9,294 bases of DNA from the NCBI GenBank assembly GCA_964611805.1, contig CAZTBG010000070.1:1-9294 (forward strand). Reading direction: 5' to 3'. The stretch's first letter is position 1, and each line of letters starts with the position of its first letter. The position numbers and the translations under genes were made by a program. The stretch is from W589 sp964611805 (GTDB taxonomy: Bacteria > Chloroflexota > Dehalococcoidia > Dehalococcoidales > Fen-1064). The notes beneath the pieces were generated by a model. It was not told the DNA's origin. It did not search any database and saw only the letters and a program-made list of their open reading frames with translations. Shown piece by piece: positions 1 to 3,923 of this stretch.

Positions 1-54
1 ACTCGCGACCTCCTCCTTGGCAAGGAGGCGTTCTAGCCACTGAACTACTTCCGC
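1..54 (-). tRNA. tRNA-Gly (anticodon GCC), 3' part outside the window
   Basis: Read on the minus strand, the gene starts with acceptor strand GCGGAAG (48-54), followed by a D-arm with TTCAGTGGC. The anticodon arm is CCTCC-TTGCCAA-GGAGG, which puts GCC in the anticodon. The window edge cuts the gene inside the variable/T region, so the 3' half is not visible. It is first in the row of three minus-strand tRNA genes as drawn and last in transcription order after Trp and Leu. Confidence 0.93.
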
Positions 55-62
55 CGATATAT

Positions 63-149
63 TGGTGCCGAGGAGGAGATTTGAACTCCTACGGGCTTAC
101 GCCCACCACCCCCTCAAGATGGCGTGTCTACCTATTCCACCACCTCGGC
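63..149 (-). tRNA. tRNA-Leu (anticodon GAG)
   Basis: The acceptor stem GCCGAGG/CCTCGGC closes with discriminator A and an encoded CCA (63-65). The anticodon arm CCATC-TTGAGGG-GGTGG gives anticodon GAG. A long variable arm (GGGCGTAAGCCC) marks this as a class II tRNA, as expected for Leu. Eight bases separate it from tRNA-Gly, and tRNA-Trp lies 25 bases upstream, so the three are probably cotranscribed. Confidence 0.95.
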
Positions 150-174
150 ACTGAAGTCCGAGTGATATAAAATT

Positions 175-251
175 TGGCAGGAGTGGGAGGATTCGAACCC
201 CCGACCGGCGGTTTTGGAGACCGCTGCTCTACCAAACTGAGCTACACTCCT
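175..251 (-). tRNA. tRNA-Trp (anticodon CCA)
   Basis: The acceptor stem AGGAGTG/CACTCCT carries discriminator G and an encoded CCA (175-177). The D-arm contains AGCTCAGTTTGGTAGAGC, the anticodon arm is GCGGT-CTCCAAA-ACCGC (anticodon CCA), and the T-arm contains GGTTCGAATCC. It is first in transcription order of the minus-strand Trp-Leu-Gly cluster. An ordinary CCA anticodon, together with TGA used as a stop elsewhere in the window, argues against a genetic code in which UGA means Trp. Confidence 0.96.
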
Positions 252-287
252 TCAAGCACCAATTTACCATAAACCCCAGAGAAAATA

Positions 288-313
288 AAGGGGGGTTAGC
301 TTCAACCCCCCTT
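288..313 (-). terminator. Rho-independent terminator of the Rieske-hemerythrin operon
   Basis: A perfect 10-bp inverted repeat (288-297 with 304-313) encloses a 6-base loop. On the minus strand the GC-rich stem is followed by TTTATTTTC. The hairpin contains the TGA stop of the hemerythrin gene (302-304), so the last codons form one arm. It lies about 36 bases before the first tRNA gene in transcription order and would insulate the tRNA cluster from read-through. Confidence 0.85.
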
Positions 314-838
314 CAATTCGTCCACTACCTTTTGATATTTCTCATGTATCATTTTCTGGTCGAATTCCCAGAACTCCTGAAGCATGTCATCCTGCTCCTG
401 TCTGCTGAAGTACTCCATGCAAGGGTAGAAAAAGTGCTTGTCCTCTTTTTCGATATGCGCCGGGTAAAGCCTGACCAGTTCCCTCATATTAGCGACAATT
501 TCTTTCAGGGCACTGATGTTCCCCTGAATATAGTCCTCTTTGGCAGTAACCAGCCTGCCCACAGTCTTCCTCGCCAGGGCATGCTCATCGAGTAGCTCCT
601 GCATGATTTTCCGGTGTTCCTGAGAAAGTTCCTTATTGGCAAGGTCGCGGAAGAGTATATCCTCTTCTTTACCATGATGAGTGCGGTCAGCGTACGTCCT
701 GAAGAAATCAGCAGCCGCATCAATAAAAGCCGCATTCGGCTGATTTTCCTGGCTGATTCTGTCCAGCTCCTGCTCAATCAGGCCTACCATCTGCTCAATT
801 AATCGGTGTTCCCTCATCAGCGGACCAATTGGAATCAT
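302..838 (-). CDS. Hemerythrin HHE domain protein
   Basis: This 178-residue protein is almost entirely helical and carries the hemerythrin/HHE ligand pattern: His11, His54-His55-x3-Glu59-Asp60, His86, His128-x3-Glu132-Asp133 and His135. In this family the His/Glu/Asp residues hold a non-haem di-iron site that binds O2 or reacts with NO-derived species; the exact role here (oxygen sensing, storage or repair of nitrosative damage) cannot be told from sequence. The protein is cytoplasmic, with no signal peptide or membrane segment. The start is supported by AGGAG at 848-852, nine bases before the ATG. It is the last gene of a minus-strand unit after the Rieske protein and a 109-residue protein, 75 bases downstream of the latter, and ends inside a terminator hairpin. 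The family call is secure; the physiological function is inferred. Confidence 0.92.
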   Translation of the reverse strand: MIPIGPLMREHRLIEQMVGLIEQELDRISQENQPNAAFIDAAADFFRTYADRTHHGKEEDILFRDLANKELSQEHRKIMQELLDEHALARKTVGRLVTAKEDYIQGNISALKEIVANMRELVRLYPAHIEKEDKHFFYPCMEYFSRQEQDDMLQEFWEFDQKMIHEKYQKVVDELKGG

Positions 839-913
839 AGTCTTGCTCTCCTAACACAATCAATCCGGCCAGCCAGAGGCCAGTACCAGACTTTGCACTT
901 ATAACCGGGACAC

Positions 914-1243
914 CTAGTCCCTGACCCGCTCCATTGAGACCGGGCAGGTCCTCCAGATACCCTCGGCATCAGGCAGCCCCAGGACCATCCCCCAGAGGTT
1001 GCCGCTACCGCCGCGGACGAAGTGCCACCAGTGGGTAAAAAGGCGCGGTATCCCCTTTGTTCGGAAGACTATCTCATCCAATGGGCCGAATGTCTGTACC
1101 GCCAGGCCGGGCCAATCAGTGATGCCACCCGGAGCCTGGTCGATATGGACATTCACCTCTTTATCATTCCAGTCTATCTCCAATTGCAGGTCCCATTCTC
1201 CATCGGTACCGGGCAGGTGAGCTTTACCACGAAATGTCTCCAT
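914..1243 (-). CDS. Unrecognised 109-residue protein between Rieske and hemerythrin genes
   Basis: I do not recognise this family. The protein is small, soluble and rich in aromatics (several Trp, including a WW pair near residue 72), with alternating hydrophobic stretches that suggest beta structure. It has one Cys, near the C-terminus (RTCPVS), and no signal peptide. It is a real gene: AAGGAGG at 1249-1255 lies five bases before the ATG, and it starts 29 bases after the Rieske stop and precedes the hemerythrin gene in the same direction. Its place suggests a partner in electron transfer or oxygen/NO handling, but that is only guilt by association. The stop is TAG at 914-916. Confidence 0.8.
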   Translation of the reverse strand: METFRGKAHLPGTDGEWDLQLEIDWNDKEVNVHIDQAPGGITDWPGLAVQTFGPLDEIVFRTKGIPRLFTHWWHFVRGGSGNLWGMVLGLPDAEGIWRTCPVSMERVRD

Positions 1244-1272
1244 CCCAACCTCCTTGCCAATATAGTAATTGT

Positions 1273-1620
1273 CTAAACCTCTACCATTATTTCTCCACGC
1301 TCAACCTTCACACTATACGTCATCAGCGGGCGTGGTGACTTCAGAGCAGATCCAACACGGGAAAACAAGCCGGACCCCTGAAGCCAGCGGACGACATTAC
1401 CATTCGTCAGGTCGAACCGGGAGCCGTGACGCGGGCAGGTAACGACGGTGCCCTCCAGTCTGCCTTGAGCGAGCCTGCCCCCCATATGAGGGCAAATGCC
1501 GTCCGCCGCATAAAAAGTGTCACCTACTCTGGCAATGAGGACTTCATGCCCGTTGACCGTCACTTCCTTCATCGTGCCATCAGCCATCTGGTCTGCCTCT
1601 CCAATCGAAACGTACGCCAT
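1273..1620 (-). CDS. Rieske [2Fe-2S] ferredoxin (non-haem dioxygenase / NirD type)
   Basis: A 115-residue soluble Rieske protein. The two cluster-binding boxes are clear: Cys43-Pro-His45-Met-Gly-Gly and Cys62-Pro-Arg-His65-Gly-Ser-Arg-Phe, 16 residues apart, as in small Rieske ferredoxins that shuttle electrons to oxygenases or sit as the small subunit of nitrite reductase. The length is that of a stand-alone ferredoxin, with no oxygenase or reductase domain fused and none encoded nearby, so the redox partner is unknown. The start ATG follows GAGGGGG (1627-1633) by six bases. It is the first gene of the unit Rieske, unknown, hemerythrin, with a predicted promoter about 100 bases upstream. An electron-donating role to the hemerythrin or the unknown protein is possible but is inference. 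Confidence 0.93.
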   Translation of the reverse strand: MAYVSIGEADQMADGTMKEVTVNGHEVLIARVGDTFYAADGICPHMGGRLAQGRLEGTVVTCPRHGSRFDLTNGNVVRWLQGSGLFSRVGSALKSPRPLMTYSVKVERGEIMVEV

Positions 1621-1722
1621 ACAAAACCCCCTCGCAAATCGTTTGAGTTAGTGGAGCTTCCTTAGGAACTAAGTACAGGTCTCTTTTGCTTACTCAGGTT
1701 ATGCTCCCGACAGGTGTTCAAA

Positions 1723-1751
1723 ATGGTAAACCAATAATTTCAGGCTGTCAA
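1723..1751 (-). promoter_or_regulatory. Predicted sigma70-like promoter of the Rieske-hemerythrin operon
   Basis: On the minus strand a perfect -35 TTGACA (1746-1751) is followed after exactly 17 bases by TACCAT (1723-1728; four of six matches to TATAAT). Transcription would begin near 1716, leaving a leader of about 95 bases before the Rieske ATG. No Crp/Fnr-type palindrome was seen near it, unlike three other promoters in this window. Confidence 0.6.
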
Positions 1752-1843
1752 GCCTCTGTACTCGCTCGTATGATTAGTGACACCCTGATATTGTGTTATT
1801 CACCTCCTATGCCCTGTTTGGTAGTGGTGCCCCATCCCCTGTG

Positions 1844-1867
1844 TCCCCTTCCGAGAGGGGAAGGGGA
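1844..1867. repeat. Palindromic hairpin 1
   Basis: TCCCCTTCC (1844-1852) and GGAAGGGGA (1859-1867) form a perfect 9-bp stem with a 6-base loop. No T-run follows on either strand, so it does not look like a plain terminator. Nine bases later a second hairpin begins, giving a paired-palindrome layout of REP type. Confidence 0.6.
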
Positions 1868-1876
1868 CTATTATAT

Positions 1877-1898
1877 AAGAGGGGCTGGCGCCCCTCTT
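1877..1898. repeat. Palindromic hairpin 2
   Basis: AAGAGGGGC (1877-1885) and GCCCCTCTT (1890-1898) form a perfect 9-bp stem with the four-base loop TGGC. Only a short TTTA overlaps and follows its plus-strand end, so a weak plus-strand terminator is possible, but no plus-strand gene lies before it. Confidence 0.6.
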
Positions 1899-1932
1899 TA
1901 ACGCCCATATAACTGTGCTAAGAATTCGCCAC

Positions 1933-1947
1933 AGAGGCTTCGCCTCT
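1933..1947. repeat. Small palindromic hairpin 3
   Basis: AGAGGC (1933-1938), loop TTC and GCCTCT (1942-1947) form a tight 6-bp stem; on the minus strand the loop is GAA. It lies 35 bases beyond hairpin 2 and is probably part of the same palindrome-rich intergenic element. Confidence 0.5.
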
Positions 1948-2091
1948 CTTGGACTCTCTACTTGCAATCACCACCCGGGCTCTTGATAGAATAGCGTGGC
2001 ACCCTCTAAGGTGCGAACGACCCCTGCTGGTCAAGCTGTTCGACGGTTGATGAAGGGCAACCACAGGCAAGGTCTCATTCGGTTGCGTGGT

Positions 2092-2333
2092 AGCCAGATG
2101 CTCCTTCGCCAGTTCCTCATCAAACTCCTCAGCGACCCGTTCCTCGATGGCGCTCCCTGGGGACACTCTCCGAGACAGGCACCGAGGCCATCACAGAACT
2201 TCTCACTGACAAGCTTGGCCTTGCCGTCCACAATCTGTAGAGCGCCTTCAGCGCAGGACGGGATGCATAAACCGCACCCGTTGCACTTCTCTTCATCAAT
2301 ATGTACTATCTTCCTTACTGTCTTTGCCTTCAT
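2092..2333 (-). pseudogene. Frameshifted and truncated 4Fe-4S ferredoxin-type gene
   Basis: From an ATG at 2331-2333, with AGGAGG at 2340-2345 six bases before it, the frame encodes a ferredoxin domain: Cys-x2-Cys-x2-Cys-x3-Cys in EEKCNGCGLCIPSCAEGA, then a second Cys-rich stretch FCDGLGACLGECPQGA. After PQGA the expected continuation appears only in another frame (AIEERVAEEFDEELAKEHLA, ending near 2092). Adding one base between GCG and CCATC near 2155 restores a smooth ATIEER reading. After 2092 neither frame continues anything recognisable. From memory, intact relatives run well beyond 200 residues and carry further Cys motifs, so the 3' part is missing too. It lies 45 bases after the zinc-ribbon gene, probably in one operon. 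The remaining 60 or so residues could still make a small ferredoxin; a sequencing error could explain the shift but not the lost 3' part. Confidence 0.75.
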
Positions 2334-2378
2334 TCCACACCTCCTCCCCATCCGCATTATGGGCGATTCCTCTCTTCC

Positions 2379-2609
2379 CTAGTCCTCGCCCCGCAGCTCC
2401 TTCCATCTCTCTTCTCCGAGGCATTGTCGGGCGTAAGCGCACCAGTCGATGCAGGAAGGCACCTTGTCCCTGTAGACCTTCTCACCACACTTGTGGCATT
2501 TCACCTTCAGCTCATCGGAGAAGATTTCAACCTCGGTGCCGCAGTTAAGGCACTTATGCAGCGAAACTCTCAGATTTCTCATGTCTTGGCCGGGACACTT
2601 CATTGTCAT
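2379..2609 (-). CDS. Small Cys-rich zinc-ribbon protein (MKCPGQD family)
   Basis: A 76-residue soluble protein beginning MTMKCPGQD, a start seen in a family of small anaerobe proteins often (and probably wrongly) labelled phosphohydrolase. From the chosen start, Cys20-x2-Cys23 and Cys38-x2-Cys41 form a typical zinc ribbon. Four more Cys (5, 53, 57, 63) bracket it, the last three spaced x3 and x5, and could bind a second metal or a cluster. I chose the ATG at 2607-2609 because AGGAGG (2618-2623) lies eight bases before it; the ATG at 2601-2603 is 14 bases away, and the GTG at 2616-2618 overlaps the site. It is the first gene of a unit with the damaged ferredoxin gene, behind a promoter with a Crp/Fnr-type box. 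The biochemical function is not known to me. Confidence 0.82.
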   Translation of the reverse strand: MTMKCPGQDMRNLRVSLHKCLNCGTEVEIFSDELKVKCHKCGEKVYRDKVPSCIDWCAYARQCLGEERWKELRGED

Positions 2610-2659
2610 CACTCTCACCTCCTCAAACGGAGACCGTCAGATTTCCAAGCTCTATGTTA

Positions 2660-2703
2660 ATGATAACAGCCTTACCACGCATGGCACTATGATACAAATC
2701 ATA
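2660..2703 (-). promoter_or_regulatory. Crp/Fnr-type operator and extended -10 promoter for the zinc-ribbon/ferredoxin unit
   Basis: TATGAT-ACAA-ATCATA (2688-2703) is a perfect 6-4-6 palindrome with the TGAT-N4-ATCA core of the Fnr family. Downstream on the minus strand, TGT-TATCAT (2660-2668) is an extended -10 with five of six matches. Transcription would begin near 2653, placing the operator centre about 42 bases upstream, the class II activation position. The predicted leader is about 44 bases. Confidence 0.7.
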
Positions 2704-2745
2704 TAGGTAAAGAATCCTGTCAATGTGGCACTGCAGGGTTAGCGG

Positions 2746-3423
2746 CTACACCCGGGGATAACCTTCACTCAGCAGACGCAGCTTCTGCTCATCAAGGATG
2801 GTCACCCTGCCACGGACAGAGCCAATGATTCCCCGGCTCCTGAACTGGCTCATGATGCGGATAGCCGTCTCGGTAGTCGTTCCCGCCATATCGGCAATCT
2901 CCTGGCGGGTAAAGGGCAAAGTTGGACCGAGTTTCGCAGAAAGCATCACCAGAACGCTGGCAAGGCGCTGCTCGACCCTCTCCCCGGCCAGGTCACGGAG
3001 ACGGGTCTGGGCATCCCGGAGGCGGCCACCGAGGACATTGATTATCCGCAGCGCTACTTTGGGCCGGGCTGCCAGAAAGGTGAGAAGGTCGATACCTTTA
3101 ATCCCCAGCACCTCCGTATCGGTTGCGGCCTGGGCGGAAGCAGGGTAGGGCCTGTTCTCAAAGACGGCCACCTCGCCGAACATTTCCCCGGGGCCGAAGA
3201 ACGCAATGATGAACTCTTTACCCTGAGAGGAATGCTTGACCACCTTCACGTTTCCCTCAATGACAATGTAAAACCACTCCGGCGCATCCCCGTCCCAGAA
3301 GATAAACTCACCCTCCTTAAAACTGCGCTCTACGGCAAACCCGGCCAGAGCATTGAGTTCGTCGTCGCTAAGACCGGAGAAGATAGGCGAGCGGCCCAGA
3401 ACCCGGACTTTACTTTCAGACAA
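2746..3423 (-). CDS. Crp/Fnr family transcriptional regulator
   Basis: With a TTG start at 3421-3423 this is a 225-residue regulator, the usual family length. An N-terminal cyclic-nucleotide-like beta-roll (about residues 17-110, with GEFIFWDGD, GNVKVVK and GEMFGEVAVF) leads to a long dimer helix (about 120-155) and a winged HTH (about 171-196, PFTRQEIADMAGTTTETAIR). The recognition helix keeps Glu185 and Arg189, the pair that in Fnr and Crp reads the GA of TGA half-sites. It has no Cys from this start, so it cannot carry an Fnr-type [4Fe-4S] sensor; haem, NO or another ligand is possible. The TTG is chosen because GGAGGGG (3431-3437) precedes it and an extended -10 lies just upstream. A longer ATG-started form would begin inside that -10. 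It is divergent from the glutaredoxin gene with a shared operator between them. Confidence 0.9.
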   Translation of the reverse strand: MSESKVRVLGRSPIFSGLSDDELNALAGFAVERSFKEGEFIFWDGDAPEWFYIVIEGNVKVVKHSSQGKEFIIAFFGPGEMFGEVAVFENRPYPASAQAATDTEVLGIKGIDLLTFLAARPKVALRIINVLGGRLRDAQTRLRDLAGERVEQRLASVLVMLSAKLGPTLPFTRQEIADMAGTTTETAIRIMSQFRSRGIIGSVRGRVTILDEQKLRLLSEGYPRV

Positions 3424-3463
3424 CTCAAATCCCCTCCACCAGCAACTGCTTAATTGTGGCTGC

Positions 3464-3472
3464 ATTATATCA
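3464..3472 (-). promoter_or_regulatory. Extended -10 promoter of the Crp/Fnr gene
   Basis: On the minus strand TGA-TATAAT is a perfect -10 with the TGN extension; the -35 region is poor. Transcription near 3457 would give a leader of about 34 bases to the TTG start. The operator at 3516-3531 would then be centred about 66 bases upstream, close to class I sites, which is consistent with autoregulation. Confidence 0.65.
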
Positions 3473-3515
3473 CAATCTATTTGAGTCACAGTTTCTATCA
3501 TCTTGCGCCGATAAG

Positions 3516-3531
3516 TGTGATATAAATCATA
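3516..3531. promoter_or_regulatory. Crp/Fnr-type operator shared by the regulator and glutaredoxin genes
   Basis: TGTGAT-ATAA-ATCATA shares the TGAT-N4-ATCA core with the box at 2688-2703 and differs from it by one base in the 5' arm. It lies in the 223-base gap between divergent genes, centred about 42-43 bases upstream of the predicted glutaredoxin start and about 66 bases upstream of the regulator's own start, so one dimer could act on both. Confidence 0.7.
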
Positions 3532-3551
3532 CTGCATCGCAATAACAGGCA

Positions 3552-3560
3552 TGCTACAAT
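3552..3560 (+). promoter_or_regulatory. Extended -10 promoter of the glutaredoxin gene
   Basis: TGC-TACAAT is an extended -10 with five of six matches to TATAAT. No good -35 hexamer is present; the operator at 3516-3531 occupies that place, as at activator-dependent class II promoters. Transcription near 3567 leaves a leader of about 80 bases to the ATG at 3647. Confidence 0.6.
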
Positions 3561-3646
3561 TAGGTAATGACACGCGAGTGGGCATGTTTAATATTTCGCT
3601 AACTTAAAGACGATTAAGGGCGTGAGTACGGAAGTGAGGAACCAGA

Positions 3647-3886
3647 ATGGCGGAAAAGAATGTGGTGATTTACAGTACCCCCACCTGACCCTACTGCCAC
3701 CGGGTGAAAGAGTATCTTTCGCAGAAAGGCATCGCCTACACCAACTATGACCTCTCCAAAGACCGGGACAAGATCAAGGAGATGGTCGAAAAATCGGGCC
3801 AGATGGGTGTACCCGTAATCGTCATTGACGACAACGTCGTTATAGGGTTCAACCAAGTGAAAATAGACGAATTACTGGCCAGCTGA
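3647..3886 (+). CDS. Glutaredoxin-like selenoprotein with UGA (Sec) in the UPYC active site
   Basis: From the ATG at 3647 (GAGGA at 3636-3640, six bases before it) the frame reads MAEKNVVIYSTPT, then TGA (3686-3688, codon 14), then PYCHRVKEYLSQKGI, and continues to a TGA stop at 3884-3886, 79 residues in all. The TGA stands exactly where glutaredoxins of this short family have the first Cys of the CPYC redox motif. The rest of the fold is intact, including the cis-Pro loop MGVPVIVIDD (near 50-60) and GFNQVKIDELL. A hairpin right after the TGA fits a bacterial SECIS. Small cytoplasmic UxxC redoxins reduce disulfides and peroxides with higher reactivity than CxxC forms. The alternative is a plain nonsense mutation, but loss at precisely the Cys codon with nothing else damaged favours Sec. 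The gene is convergent with copA and is probably activated by the neighbouring regulator. A naive caller would start at GTG 3704 and miss the active site. Confidence 0.82.
3704..3722 (+). promoter_or_regulatory. Candidate bacterial SECIS hairpin
   Basis: GTGAAAGA (3704-3711) pairs with TCTTTCGC (3715-3722) over eight pairs, one of them G-U, with the tri-loop GTA. The loop begins with G, and 23 bases separate the TGA from the loop. Known bacterial SECIS elements have a G in the first two loop bases and a UGA-to-loop spacing of roughly 16-37 bases. A competing small hairpin using 3716-3728 (CTTTC-GCA-GAAAG) exists, so the fold needs testing. Confidence 0.6.
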
Positions 3887-3923
3887 CTATCTCATAATGT
3901 AAATCTCTGAGAAAGTGGTGGGG

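Larger units (their letters stand above)
1752..2091. other. Non-coding stretch with hairpins
   Basis: No gene can be supported here. The open frames that cross it translate to low-complexity strings with no start signal or recognisable family. It contains three compact hairpins (listed separately) and follows the point where the ferredoxin relic loses homology, near 2092. The hairpin-rich part resembles the repeated palindromic intergenic elements seen in many genomes, but no second copy exists in this window to prove repetition. Confidence 0.5.

Noticed and set aside
1686..1901. Plus-strand 71-codon frame
   Set aside because: It has no ribosome site, runs through the predicted promoter and both hairpins, and translates to a repeat-like string (CPLPRGEG) typical of palindromic non-coding DNA.
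1918..2166. Minus-strand 82-codon frame as a separate gene
   Set aside because: Its first part is the frameshifted continuation of the ferredoxin relic and the rest is hairpin DNA with no recognisable protein.
3424..3585. N-terminal extension of the Crp/Fnr gene up to 3585 or to the ATG at 3465
   Set aside because: The extension crosses the shared operator, and the ATG at 3465 overlaps the extended -10; the TTG at 3423 has a ribosome site and gives the normal family length.
3704..3886. A 60-residue protein starting at GTG 3704
   Set aside because: It is only the tail of the glutaredoxin after the in-frame TGA; it lacks the active site and a ribosome binding site, while the ATG at 3647 has both a site and the conserved N-terminus.
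3647..3886. UGA read as Trp or Gly by a variant genetic code
   Set aside because: TGA ends the hemerythrin and TIGR04255 genes and this same gene, tRNA-Trp has an ordinary CCA anticodon, and no other in-frame TGA interrupts a gene here.
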